64,000 nucleotides of DNA, taken from positions 257,604-321,603 of the forward strand of contig CAUYUJ010014263.1 of assembly GCA_963575745.1 (NCBI GenBank), in the 5' to 3' direction. Shown here piece after piece: positions 32,419-43,490 of the stretch (position 1 is the first letter of the stretch; the number at the start of each line of letters is the position of its first letter). This DNA is from Prorocentrum cordatum. Taxonomy: Eukaryota; Sar; Dinophyceae; Prorocentrales; Prorocentraceae. The notes under the pieces were generated by a model. It saw nothing but the letters and a program-made list of their open reading frames with translations. It made no database searches and was not told where the DNA came from. Position numbers and translations under genes: made by a program.

Positions 32419-32422
32419 CACT

Positions 32423-32582
32423 CTACATGTGCGGTGACACGGTCAAGAGCACCACTTCCGACTGCCACGTCGTCGCTTGGTCGATTCCATCTGCGGGCAA
32501 GAAGGACCAGCACGAGCCCGTCCTTAGCTTGACGACTGAGCTGCTTAACTTCAAGATCGAGAAGGATCGTTTCGAAACCAAT
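32423..32582 (+). CDS. Large gene C, exon 5 of 6
   Basis: The first base completes the split codon CT|C, then TAC ATG TGC GGT reads YMCGDTVKSTTSDCHVVAW, followed by LSLTTELLNFKIEKDRFETN. Composition is globular. The donor AAT|GTACAT at 32583 is GT and phase 0. The exon is short (160 nt) and its frame agrees with exon 4 only if the whole palindrome plus one CACT is removed; splicing at the nearest upstream AG (TTAGCAG at 32401-32407) gives a different frame. Confidence 0.65.
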
Positions 32583-32803
32583 GTACATGCATCATTTCCC
32601 CCCGCTTTCCTCCCCTCGTCGCCCCCCTCCTGACCTCCTGACCTGCCCGGCCCCTGGGGCGCCTGGGGGCCCCTGGGCCCCTGGGCTCCCGTTCGGGGTC
32701 AAGGGGGGGGGGGGGGGCAAGTCAGTTTGGCCTGTTTTCTTAAGAGGACTCGACGCAGCACGAGAGGCTCTCAGACATGCTGTGGGGTATTTTTTCTTCT
32801 CAG
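32583..32803 (+). other. Conventional GT-AG intron of the large gene
   Basis: 221 nt, starts GTACATG and ends in the pyrimidine-rich acceptor TATTTTTTCTTCTCAG, phase 0. It contains a G15 run at 32,704-32,718. The same transcript therefore carries one ordinary intron beside the giant unconventional one. Confidence 0.7.
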
Positions 32804-33190
32804 CCTGCGATCTTGGGGTCGCCCAGCAAGCGCGACGAACTCGACATTCCATTGAAGTGGCAGGTTCGGTTGGACTGTTTGGCGCCTTGCAAAATTCTGG
32901 AATCGCAATCGGATGCCGCCAACCCCGAAATTGAAGAGTGCGTGCCTTTGAGTTTCAAGCCCACGCCGAGAGTCAAGCCAAAGGCAAAGGCCAAGGGATC
33001 AGCAAAGGCCAAGGGCAAGGCAGCAGCATCGAGCAAGGGTGCTTTGCTGGACCACGCAAGCCTCGAGGTCATAGCTGACAAGTGTCGCAGCGAGGCAGGG
33101 GCTGGGGTTGTGCAAGTCAACCCCAAGAAGCGTGGTGGCAGTGGCAGATCGAAAAACGCAGCATCGGATTACAGCCCCCTCCTCTTCTGA
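32804..33190 (+). CDS. Large gene C, last exon, basic C-terminal tail
   Basis: 128 codons plus TGA. It begins PAILGSPSKRDELDIPLKWQ and includes VPLSFKPTPRVKPKAKAKG, a Lys/Ala/Gly/Ser tail like those of linker-histone-type proteins, then LLDHASLEVIADKCRSEAGA and a second basic patch NPKKRGGSGRSK. The basic tail could bind nucleic acid or serve as a nuclear signal; that is inference. Summing the six exons gives about 1,128 residues. No enzyme motif is visible anywhere in the protein. Confidence 0.65.
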   Translation, partial: PAILGSPSKRDELDIPLKWQVRLDCLAPCKILESQSDAANPEIEECVPLSFKPTPRVKPKAKAKGSAKAKGKAAASSKGALLDHASLEVIADKCRSEAGAGVVQVNPKKRGGSGRSKNAASDYSPLLF

Positions 33191-33990
33191 GATGACTAGA
33201 TAGATGACCAGCCAGGGTGTTCTGCATAGGTCCTTTTTTGACTAGGCATATCTACAGATCCTTCCTGCCGCCCGCGATGAATGTCACAGGTAACTGAACA
33301 ACAGCAAACTCCGAACACACCCAAACATCAAAGCAACATCGAAACGATCAGCTGATAACCACGTGGCATCGTGGCGCGGTGATGCGAAGCAGGGGCACGT
33401 GTCTAGACTGCCTCTGGCAGAATTCATTTTCACGGCGCATTGAGGTTACATTCAGAGTGGTTTCAAGGTTTCAAAGTGGTGGGCACAAAGCCGTCGTTCG
33501 CACGCAGGTTTGAGAGTAGTAGTTCGGGATTTCGCTGCGAGTAGGCCCACGGCTCTACAGGAATATCGTGGGCCCTGCGTTCTCTTACCGTTTGCCGGCA
33601 ACCAGTGCAGAGGCAGAAGAGATGATGAGCAACTGGAAAAAATAGAACTGCCCCCATGATGTCACCCATCTTGTCCACCTTCTCGCCTTACCTCCTTACC
33701 TCCTTACCTCCTCCTCCTCTCCTTCTCCTCCTTTGCCTTTTCTCGTCTTCTCTCGCCTCTCCTCCTTCTCTCCTGCCTCCTCTTTCCTCTTTCTCTTGTT
33801 CGACTTCACCTCTTTCTTCTCTTCTCCTCTATTCTTCCTCTTCGCTTTATGAAGTCAGGCGCTTGGTCAAAGGGTAGACCTCCCCCGAGGTAGGCCGCGC
33901 GGCGGCCACGAGGGGGTAAAAAGGGCTCAAAACGGGCCTCGGCCAAGAGGGCTTTTGGTATTTTAGGGTGCCCCCTCGTGGCGCGTTTTT
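33191..33990. other. 3' region of the large gene and CT tract
   Basis: No AATAAA signal is obvious, as is usual in dinoflagellates. 33,674-33,845 is CTCCTT-rich. GAGGTAGGCCGCGCGGCGGCC (about 33,889) leads into the satellite field. No gene is seen. Confidence 0.4.
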
Positions 33991-33999
33991 GCTTAGCCA

Positions 34000-34590
34000 G
34001 CATGCAGCGCCATTCCCAAAACTCTCGCCATTTTCGAGGCCTGCCGGGGGGCTCAGCACAGTGAGGGCGACGCGCAGATTCAAATTAGACCTCGTCATCC
34101 CTGGGGGGGGCTGCGATCTGTGAAACTGTCGCCATTTTCGATGCCTGCCGGGGGGCTCAGCACAGTGAGGGCGACGCGCAGATTCAAATTAGACCTCGCC
34201 ATCCCTGGGGGGCTGCGATCTGTGAAACTGTCGCCATTTTCGAGGCCTGCTGGGGGGCCCAGCAGAGTGAGGGCGACGCGCAGAGTCAAATTAGACCTCG
34301 CCATCCCTGGGGGGCTGCGATCTGTGAAACTGACGCCATTTTCGAGGCCTGCCGGGGGGCCCAGCACAGTGAGGGCGACGCGCAGATTCAAATTAGACCT
34401 CGCCATCCCTGGGGGGGGCTGCGATCTGTGAAACTGTCGCAATTTTCGGTGCCTGCCGGGGGGCTCAGCACAGTGAGGGCGACGCGCAGATTCAAATTAA
34501 ACCCCGCCATCCCTCGGGGGGCTGCGATCTGTGAAACTGTCGCCAGTTTCGAGGCCTGCTGGGGGGCCCAGCACAGTGAGGCCACGGCGC
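34000..34590 (+). repeat. Satellite D, ~102-104-bp unit, first variant
   Basis: CTGCGATCTGTGAAACTGTC begins units at about 34111, 34213, 34315, 34419 and 34522. Each unit carries GCCATTTTCGAGGCCTGCCG and AGTGAGGGCGACGCGCAGA. Repeated open frames on both strands are by-products of the near-102-bp period. Confidence 0.92.
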
Positions 34591-35440
34591 TGGAGCCCAA
34601 GGCTGGGGGGCGCACCTGGCGCGCACCTGGCGCTCTGGGCGCACCTGGCGCACCTGGCGCGCTGGGCGCACATGGCGCGCACCTCGCGCACCTGACGCAC
34701 CTGGCGCACCCGGCGCACCTGTCGCACCTGGCGCGCACCTGGCGCACCTGGCGCATCTGGCGCGCACCTGGCGCGCAACTGGCGCGCACCTGGCGCGCAC
34801 CTGGCGCGCACCTGGCGCGCACCTGGCGCGCACCTGGCGCGCTGGGCGCGCCTGACGCACCTGACGCGCTGGGCGCACCTGGCGCGCACTTGGCGCACCT
34901 GGCGCGCTGGGCGCACCTGACGCACCTGCCGCACCTGGCGCACCTGGCGCACCTGGCGCGCCTGGCGCGCCTGGTGCAACTGGCGCACCTGGCACACCTG
35001 GCGCGCACCTGGCGCACACCTGGCACACCTGGCGCATCTGGCGCACCTGGCGCACCTGGCGCGCTGGGCGCACCTGGCGCACCTGCCACACCTAGCGCAG
35101 ACCTGGCGCACCTGGCGCGCCTGGCGCACCTGGCGCACCTGGCGCACCTGGCGCACCTGTCGCACCTGGCGCACATGGCGCACCTGGCTCACTTGGCGCG
35201 CCTGGCGCAACTGGCGCACCTGGCACACCTGGCGCAACTGGCGCACCTGGCGCGCACCCGGCGCACACGTGGCGCACACCTGGCGCACACCTGGCGCACC
35301 TGGCGCGCCACCTGGCGCACACTCGGCGCACGTGGCGCACCTGGCGTACCTGGCGCACCTGGCGCACCTGGTGCACCTGGCGCACCTGGCGCACCTGGCG
35401 CGCCTGGCGCGCTTGGCTCACCTGGCGCGCATGGGCTTCT
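34590..35440 (+). repeat. GCGCACCTG 9-mer array
   Basis: About 850 bp of GCGCACCTG with variants GCGCGCACCTG and CTGGGCGCACCTG. The period of 9, broken by 11s, leaves frames open and yields His/Leu/Ala peptides on + and Arg/Cys/Ala peptides on -; neither is taken as coding. Confidence 0.92.
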
Positions 35441-36190
35441 GGGAGGCGGACCTGAGCGGGACATCGCTGTCCCTGGGGGACTGCGATCCACGAAACGGTC
35501 GCCACTTTCGAAGGCTGCTGGTGGGTCCTGCAGGGTGAGGCACCGCGCGGACCTAAGCGGGACCTCGCCATCCCTGGAGGGCTGCGATCTGCGAAACGGT
35601 CGCCACTTTCGAGGGCTGCTGGTGGGTCTTGCGGGGTGAGGCACCGCGCGGACCTGAGCGGGACCTCGCCGTCGCTGGGGGGCTGCGATCTGCGAAACAG
35701 TCACCTTTTTCGAAGGCTGCTGGTGGGTCCTGCGGGGTGAGGCACCGCGCGGACCTGAGCGGGACATCGCCGTCCCTGCACGGGCTGCGATCTGCGAAAC
35801 TGTCGCCACTTTCGAAGGCTGCTGGTGGCTCCTGCGGGGTGAGGCACCGCGCGGACATGAGCGGGACCTCGCCGTCCCTGGGGGGTTGCGATCTGCGAAA
35901 CTGTCGCCACTTTCGAGGGCTGCTGGTGGGTCCTGCGGAGCGAGGCACCGCGCGGGCCTGACCTCGCCGTCCCTGGGGGGCTGCGATCTGCGAAATTGCC
36001 GCCACTTTCGAGGGCAGCTGGTGGGTCCAGCGGGGCGAGGCACCAGGCAAATCTCAGCGGGACATCGCAATCCCTGGGGGGCTGCGATCTGCGAAACTGC
36101 CGCCAATTTCGAGGGCTGCTGGTGGGTCCAGCGGAGCGAGGCACCAGGCAGATCTGAGCGGGACATCGCTCCCTGGGGGGCTGCGAGCCT
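35440..36190 (+). repeat. Satellite D, second variant
   Basis: Units of about 100 bp with GACCTGAGCGGGACATCGC, CTGCGATCTGCGAAAC and CTGCTGGTGGGTCCTGCGGG. Confidence 0.92.
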
Positions 36191-36410
36191 CACGAATGCC
36201 GCTTGCAGAAGTATATGCGCCCATGTTACGTCATCACATCAGTATAACGTCTCCCAAGCTACTCATGCCCCGCATTGCGCAGGGGTTGGGTACGTCGCCA
36301 GGCTAATTTTTCCCAACCCTCCTTGGTTGGGTATTCGTTTTGAATAGACGGGTGTGGTCGCGTCCTCCTCCCGCCTCCCGTCTCCTCCTGTCCTCTCTTC
36401 GCCGACGATG
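36181..36410 (+). repeat. Tail and head segments between two satellite D composites
   Basis: CGAGCCTCACGAATGCCGCT through GGGTACGTCGCCAG (36,185-36,302) recurs at 39,465-39,580 after the second array. TTTTTCCCAACCCTCCTTGG at 36,308 begins the next composite and recurs inverted at 54,380-54,410. Confidence 0.75.
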
Positions 36411-39400
36411 GAAGTTGCGATCTGCGAAACTGTCGCCACTTTCGAGGGCTGCTGGTGGGTCCAGCGGAGTGAGGCACCGCGCGGATCTGAGCAAGACCTC
36501 GCCGTGCTTGGGGGGGTTGCGATCTGCGAAGCTGTCGCCACTTTCGAGGGCTGCTGGTGGGTCCAGCGGAGCGAGGCACCGCGCAGATCTGAGCAAGACC
36601 TCGCCGTGCCTGGGGGGCTGCGATCTGCGAAACTGTCGCCACTTTCGAGGGCTGCTGGTGGGTCCAGGGGAGTGAGGCACCGCGCGGATCTGAGCAAGAC
36701 CTCGCCGTGTGGGTGGCTGCGATCTGCGCAACTGTCGCCACTTTCGAGGGCTGTTGGTGGGTCAGGGGGGTAGGCACCGCGGGGTCGCGCAGACCTGAAG
36801 CAAGACCTCGCCGTTCATGGGTTTTCATGCGATCTGCGAAACTGTCGCCACTTTCGAGGGCTGCTGGTGGGTCCAGCGGAGTGAGGCACCGCGCGGATCT
36901 GAGCAAGACCTCGCCGTGCTTGAAGGGCTGCGATCTGCGAAACTGTCGCCAATTTCGAGGGCTGCTGGTGGGTCCAGCGGAGTGAGGCACCGCGCGGATC
37001 TGAGCAAGACCTCGCCGTGCTTAGGGAGTTGTCATCTGCGAAACTGTCGCCACGTTCGAGGTCTGCTGGTGGGTCCAGCGGAGTGAGGCACCGCGCGGAT
37101 CTGAGCAAGACCTCGCCGTGCCTTGGGAGCTGCGATCTGCGAAACTGTCGCCAGTTTCGAGGGTTGCTGGTGGATCCTGCGGAGTGAGGCACCGCGCGGA
37201 TCTGAGCAAGACCTCGCCGTGCTTGGGGAGCTGCGATCTGCGAAGCTGTCGCCACTGTCGAGGGCTGCTGGTGGGATCAGCGGAGTGAGGCACCGCGCGG
37301 ATCTGAGCAAGACCTCGCCGTGTTTAGGGGTGTTGCGGTCTGCGAAACTGTCGCCACGTTCGAGGGCTGCTGGTGGGTCCTGCGGAGTGAGGCACCGCGC
37401 AGATCTGAGCAAGACCTCGCCGTGCCTGGTGAGTTGCGATCTGCGAAATTGTCACACTTTCGAGGGCTGCTGGTGGGTCCAGCGGAGTGAGGCACCGCGC
37501 GGATCTGAGCAAGACCTCGCCGTGCCTGGTGAGTTGCGATCTGCGAAATTGTCACACTTTCGAGGGCTGCTGGTGGGTCCAGCGGAGTGAGGCACCGCGC
37601 GGATCTGAGCAAGACCTCGCCGTGTTTGGGGGGCTGCGATCTGGGAAACTGTCGCCACTTTCGAGGGCTGCTGGTGAGTCCTGCGGAGAGAGGCACCGCG
37701 CAGATCTGAGCAAGACCTCGCCGTGCCTGGGGGGCTGCGATCTGCGAAACTGTCGCCACTTTCGAGGGCTGCCCGTGGGTCCAGCGGAGTGAGGCACCGC
37801 GCAGATCTTAGCAAGACCTCGCCGTGCTTGGGGGGCTGCGATCTGTGAAATTGTCGCCACATTCGAGGGCTGCTGGTGGGTCCAGCGGAGTGAGGCGCCG
37901 CGCGGATCCGAGCAAGACCTCGCCGTGCCTGGGGGGCTGCGATCTGCGAAACTGACGCCACTTTCGAGGGCTGCTGGTGGGTCTAGCGGGGTGAGGCACC
38001 GCGCAGATCTGAGCAAGACCTCGCCGTGCTTAGGGGGGTTGCGATCTGCGAAATTGCCGCCACGTTCGAGGGCTGCCCGTGGGCCCTGCGGAGTGAGGCA
38101 CCGCGCAGATCTGAGCAAGACCTCGCCGTGCTTGGGGAGTTGCCATCTGCGAAACTGTCGCCACTGTCGAGGGCTGCTGGTGGGTCCAGCGGAGTGAGGC
38201 ACCGCGCAGATCTGAGCTAGACCTCGCCGTGCTTGGGGGGCTGCGATATGCGAAACTGTCGCCACGTTCGAGGGCTGCTGGTGGGTTCAGCGGAGTGAGG
38301 CACCGCGCTGATCCGAGCAAGACCTCGCCGTGCTTGGGGCGCTGCGATCTGCGAAACCGTGGCCACTTTCGAGGGCTGCTGCTGGGTCCAGCGGAGTGAG
38401 GCACTGCGCAGATCTGATCAAGACCTCGCCGTGCTTTGGGGGCCGCGATCTGCGAAATTGTCGCCACGTTCGAGGGTTGCTGGTGGGTCCAGCGGAGTGA
38501 GGCACCGCGCGGATCTGAGCAAGACCCCGCCGTGCTTGGGGGGGCTGCGATCTGGGAAACTGTCGCCACTTTCGAGGGTTGCTGCTGGGTCCTGCGGAGT
38601 GAGGCACCGCGCAGATCTGAGCAAGACCTCGCCGTGCTTGGGGGGGCTGCGATCTGCGAAATTGTCGCCACGTTCGAGGGCTGCTGGTGGGTCCAGCGGA
38701 GTGAGGCACCGCGCAGATCTGAGCAAGACCTCGCCGTGCTTGGGGGGCTGCGATCTGCGAAACCGTCGCACCTTTCGAGGGCTGCTGCTGGGTCCAGCGG
38801 AGTGAGGCACTGCGCAGATCTGATCAAGACCTCGCCGTGCTTTGGGGGCCGCGATCTGCGAAATTGTCGCCACGTTCGAGGGCTGCTGGTGGGTCCAGCG
38901 GAGTGAGGCGCCGCGCGGATCCGAGCAAGACCTCGCCGTGCCTGGGGGGCTGCGATCTGCGAAACTGACGCCACTTTCGAGGGCTGCTGGTGAGTCCTGC
39001 GGAGAGAGGCACCGCGCAGATCTGAGCAAGACCTCGCCGTGCCTGGGGGGCTGCGATCTGCGAAATTGTCGCCACGTTCGAGGGCTGCTGGTGGGTCCAG
39101 CGGAGTGAGGCACCGCGCTGATCTGAGCAAGACCTCGCCGTGCCTGAGGGGCTGCGATCTGCGAAACTGTCGCCACGTTCGAGGGCTGCTGGTGGGTCCT
39201 GCGGAGTGAGGCACCGCGCAGATCTGAGCTGGACCTCGCCGTGCCTGGGGGGGCTGCGATCTGCGAAATGAACCTCACTTTCGAGGGCTGCTGGTGGGAT
39301 CAGCGGAGTGAGGCACCGCGCAGATCTGAGCAAGACCTCGCCGTGTTTGGGGGGCTGCGATCTGGGAAACTGTCGCCACTTTCGAGGGCTGCTGGTGGGT

Positions 39401-39470
39401 CCTGCGGAGTGAGGCGCCAAGCAGATCTGAGCGAGACATCGCAATCTTTGGGGGGCTGCGAGCCTCACGA
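36411..39470 (+). repeat. Satellite D, third variant, ~30 units of ~100 bp
   Basis: GATCTGAGCAAGACCTCGCC, CTGCGATCTGCGAAACTGTC and GGGCTGCTGGTGGGTCCAGC repeat about every 100-101 bp. Blocks of several units are duplicated, for example 37,407-37,500 and 37,500-37,593. The minus-strand open frame 38,030-39,214 (394 codons) is only this repeat read through. Confidence 0.93.
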
Positions 39471-39590
39471 ATGCCGCTCGCAGAAGTGTATGCGCCCATG
39501 TCACGTCATCACCTCCGTCTAACGTCTCCCAAGCTACTCATGCTCCGCGTTGCGCAGGGGGTGGGTACGTCGCCAGGGTAATTGCGATGG
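39465..39590 (+). repeat. Second copy of the satellite D tail segment
   Basis: CGAGCCTCACGAATGCCGCT, CACGTCATCACC and CTCCCAAGCTACTCATGC match 36,185-36,302 closely, so each composite ends in the same tail. Confidence 0.8.
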
Positions 39591-40900
39591 GATTCCTGCG
39601 ACAGTGCGCTTGCATGGGCGTTCGAGCGATTTCGACATGCGCGCGCGAGAGGCCTCTTTGCTAGCGCGCGATGAACATGTCGCAAACATAATGATCTCCC
39701 CAAGGAGTTCGCAACGGCCGCAGGCTTTGTTTGAAGACCTTTGTTGCGAAACCATGTCTGTTTATATGTTTCGCGACTTTGGGTTTCGAGCGACGCGCGC
39801 GCGTTGCGTCCCAGTGTTATGCATGTTTCTGGGCACTCCTGATTTTTACATGCGAGTGCGCGCGCGTCGTTTTTTCTAGAGGACGAGGGGGGGCGAACTC
39901 CAGTCTGGCTGGGGTTGTATGAATTCATTGGCAAATGAACAAGGAAGCATTATAACATGTAAATTGCAATGCGGGAGGCCGGATTGATAAGTCTGAGGCG
40001 GATGGGAGTAGAATCTTAAGAAAAGAATTGAGAATTTACGCGGCGCAATGTATTTTCCAGACCTGAAGTTGTGAACACCGCTGCTTGCGCAATCATCCCA
40101 CCCGCCCACCGCAATTTGGTTAGCACAACCAGTGCGTCGGCGATTGCGATGTCTTCGCGGCGCTTGCTGGCACATCGCCGCGGGCGCGCTAGCGCGCGCA
40201 GGTTCGCGCCTACAGCGGCCAGCCAGTCTGGCGCGACCGACGCGGCCGCGGTGTCGTTGACCAGCGCGACGCGCAGGCCGCGCCGGCGCGCGGGCGCCCC
40301 AGTGCGAGTCGGTGACTCGGGCGAGCGCGGTATCATGGCGACGTCGACAACGACACAAGTGACGGCGATTGTGGCGATTTTGGTGGCGAGGGCGACGATA
40401 ACGACGTCAAGGCCAATACGGCGCCGATGCTGATCACGCCGGTGGCGGTGATGCTGCCCACGCGTCGGTGACGAAGTTTTGTGGAGGATTTCGACGCGCA
40501 CACAGCCGACGCGGCCCGCATGGCATTCTTTGACAGGGATCGCCCCCCCCCAAGCACGCGCGCAAGGGCCTTGGAATAAGTTCGACATGCTCGCGAAAGG
40601 CATTCGCAAAAACGCTGTTGAAAACCAATGTGGTGAAACGTGCTTGATTGTTTTTGCGAAAGAAACATGATTTCGAAACGCTCGGCTTTGAAATGCGTAC
40701 GGATACAAAGGTTCCTGAATGATTTCGGCATGCGCGTGCGACGCAGCGCGCATGTGGAAGTTGATGCTATTACATAAACGGGTGCGCGCGCATAGCATTT
40801 GTTGTCGAGGATATGTGGGCTTGAGACCAGCCTGGCTGGGATGGTTCGACTTCGCATTTCGAATGAACGATGGGGCACAATCGTGTGTCAATTGCGCGTC
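39590..40900 (+). repeat. Two direct copies of a dispersed ~350-390-bp repeat
   Basis: 39,605-39,945 and 40,500-40,890 share TTCGACATGC, the order TTGTTGCGAAACC / TTTTTGCGAAAGAAAC, GCGCGCG stretches and CCAG(T/C)CTGGCTGGG with a following AAATGAAC / GAATGAAC end. Between them lies a GC-rich stretch without an assignable gene. Confidence 0.5.
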
Positions 40901-40954
40901 TTCAGGGTGGACCTAGACATCCGGGGGGGGGTAGATCCGGATCTCCTGGCGGAA

Positions 40955-41180
40955 AAATGCAAATCTACGACGGGCGGCGACGAGGCGTCGACGGGGCGGC
41001 AACGGCAGAAACATAGTCGCCGGACCACTGCCCAGGCCCAGGCGACGGGCGGCGACGAGGCGGCGACGGGCGGCGTCGGCGGCAACGTAGCCGCCAGACC
41101 GATCGACTGGCCCAGGCGACGGGCGGCGCCGAGGCGACGACGGGGCGGCGACGGCGACAGCATAGCTGCCTGATCGACTG
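40955..41180 (+). repeat. GGCGGCGACGAGGCG irregular repeat
   Basis: Three imperfect ~75-80-bp repeats built from GACGGGCGGCGACGAGGCG and GACTGGCCCAGGCG. Confidence 0.6.
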
Positions 41181-42230
41181 ACGGGCCCGCTTTTTCAGCT
41201 GAAGTAAGAAAGAGCCCCTAGTGCAAGCACGGCGTCAGACAAATATCGGCACCCAAAGATTCGATTGTCGATCGATCAGTTCGATCTTCGAATAGCCAGA
41301 GGCTGGATCACATACCAATTCCAGGCCTCTCAAGCCACACATTCACCCCCATACGCACGCGCTCCGACCAGAATTTCAAGGTGAGCCTGGCCGTGGGGGC
41401 GAGAGGGCGCCAGTGGCACCACAGACATCCATAACCCTGTAATGTCGCGCTCCTCTCCACCGTTGCCATTTTCCGGCGGGGCCACGCCTTTCCCAGTGGT
41501 GGTGGGGATGGGGGATGGTAGCCCTAGTTCTGCAAGATCCAATGGCGCGTTCCAGAAGAGGCTTCGCCTTCGAGGATCGTAGCAGTTGAAATTTCTTCCT
41601 CGGCGGAAAGCGGCGGACGTAAAACGAGGGCTGCTCCGCCGGCGGAAGGCGGCGGAAGCTCGGCGGAAGTTCGGCGGAAGGCGGCGGAACGGGAATCGTT
41701 CGGAACCCGCCACAGGGTCCCCCACGGCATCCTTCCCACTTCTTTGTCTTTGATCAAAAGTTGGAGCTTGACAGTTCGATCCTCGACACCTCGGCCCACG
41801 ATTCGTAGGCGGGTGGGTCTCGCGCTCAGCGGCTGGTGAGCCACGCGGGTGGCCAGCCGCTCCCCCCTTCCGAGGAGACTTGATTGTGCAGGTCCGCCGC
41901 GTTCCCTCCCCCACCCTCCCATCGGGGGCGGCCAAGGGGTGCAGTTGAAGACTAGAGGGATGTACCATGACCGGGGCCATGATATCTCGAGGGATTTCAT
42001 GCCCCCACTACGTTCCCGGGCCCCCTTCCCATCTGCCTCTGGCGCACCCGATCCTGGGAAACGAGAAGCAATCAGAAGAAAAGGGTGGAGAGACCAGGAA
42101 GGGGAGGGAAATTGGATACACCTGGGGCGGCTAGCCTCGGCGAGAGTTGGGTATATATCAGGATGCATGTCTTTCCAGTGTTCCGGCTCCCGTGGCCGTG
42201 TACACAGGGCTCCCGCATGCGTATCAAGCG
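41180..42230. other. No assignable gene
   Basis: 41,580-41,700 holds CGGCGGAAG repeats. Open frames on the minus strand lack a recognisable domain. Confidence 0.3.
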
Positions 42231-42236
42231 CTATCC

Positions 42237-42345
42237 AGGCAATTGTGTCGATCATTGGTAATACCCCCTGTCGACCATTGGCTATCTGGATGTTCCACCT
42301 GCGAATCCAAGCATTTGTGTCGATCATTGGTGATACCCCCCCGAA
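42237..42345 (+). repeat. Short direct duplication upstream of the WD40 exon
   Basis: TTGTGTCGATCATTGGTAAT (42,241) recurs as TTGTGTCGATCATTGGTGAT (42,316), both followed by ACCCCC, offset about 75 bp. Confidence 0.7.
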
Positions 42346-42349
42346 GGAG

Positions 42350-42408
42350 GCAAAGCACCTGCTCGCCACCGGTGGGGACGACGGACATATTGCTCTCTAC
42401 GACATCAG
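42350..42408 (+). CDS. WD40-repeat exon (gene D)
   Basis: The 59-nt exon reads AKHLLATGGDDGHIALYDI(R). LLATGGDDGHIALYD is a textbook end of a WD40 blade (strands b and c, with the usual Asp turn). It lies between a GAAGGAG acceptor and an ATCAG|GCGCCC donor of the GC type. On its own it is only part of one blade; other blade-like exons on the same strand lie 8-17 kb downstream. They may be one long gene, but the links are not proven. Its partner or pathway cannot be told. Confidence 0.6.
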
Positions 42409-42489
42409 GCGCCCCCTGCCCCCCGCCCCCAGAGGCTGCCGCGCGTTGGGCCTTCGGCGGGCTTCGTCGGCGGCCCCGTACAGCGGCGC

Positions 42490-43490
42490 ATAGGCTGGCG
42501 GTTGCGTCGGTGTCGATGTCGGCGTTATCGTCGTCGTCGTCGCCGCGGTCGTCGCCGCGGTCGTCGTCGTCGACGTCGTCGTCGTCGTCGTCGTCGTGGT
42601 CGTGGTCGTGGTCGTCGTCGTGGTCGTCGCGGTCGTCGTCGTCGTCGTCGTTCTTGCATTCGTTGTTGTCGACATGTTGCCGCCACCCTTCCCCCACTCC
42701 CTGTCAGTCTCCCTCACATTTCCTTCCCTCCATGGCGTCTCCCACTCCTCGCCACCACACCCGCGCCATCCTTTCCCTCTCGGCGCACGTCCGCTTCCCC
42801 TCCCTCCCGCCCTCTCCCACACTCTCCCACGCCTCTCCCCCCCGCCCCATTTCCTCTTCATCGTCTCTCCTTCTTTCCGCGCACCTCGTTTCTCCATCCC
42901 CCGCCCCCCCCCCCCAGACACACACACACACACACACACATCCGCATCCGCCTTCCCTCTCCCCAGATCGCTTCCTCCTCCTCCTCATCCTTGCCCTCCG
43001 CTTCCTCCTCCTGCTCGTGGTCCTCCTGCTCCTCCCTCCATCGTCCCGCTTCTGCTCCTGCATCCTGTTGCCTCCGCTCGTGCTGCCGCTGCTCATTCTA
43101 CCACCACCTTGCCGCCCCCTGCCCTCCTCAACACCTTCTCTCCCTGATGTGTGTCCATGCGTCTCCCCGTCCTCCATCAGCTCTCCTCCCATGTATCTCC
43201 TCTCACCCATCTCTGCTCTCCCTCCTCTTGTTCCCCCGCTTCAGCCTGTTATCCGTACTCATCCGTGCTTCCTTATCGTCGTCCTCCGTTCGTCCTTACC
43301 GTCAGCATCTGGCTTGTATCTACCAGTTAGCTTTCCCTTTTCTCTTATCTCATCCTTCCTCCGTAATATATTATCCATCTACCTTGTGTCCATCCCTCTC
43401 CGATATTCCTCCTCTTCCTCGTCTCCTCTCCCCTCTCCCTCCGTCCTCCTCGACACCCCTCCTCGTCCTCTACATCTTCCTCTCTGCCAG
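42490..43490 (+). repeat. TCGTCG field and CT-rich tract
   Basis: 42,510-42,660 is TCGTCG/GTGGTC. 42,690-43,490 is CT-rich with (CA)n at 42,918-42,941. Long frames here are low-complexity only. Confidence 0.8.

Noticed and set aside
34050-39510. Long minus- and plus-strand frames of 100-400 codons in the satellite field
   Set aside because: They follow the ~100-bp and 9-bp periods; the peptides are repeat translations without domain features.
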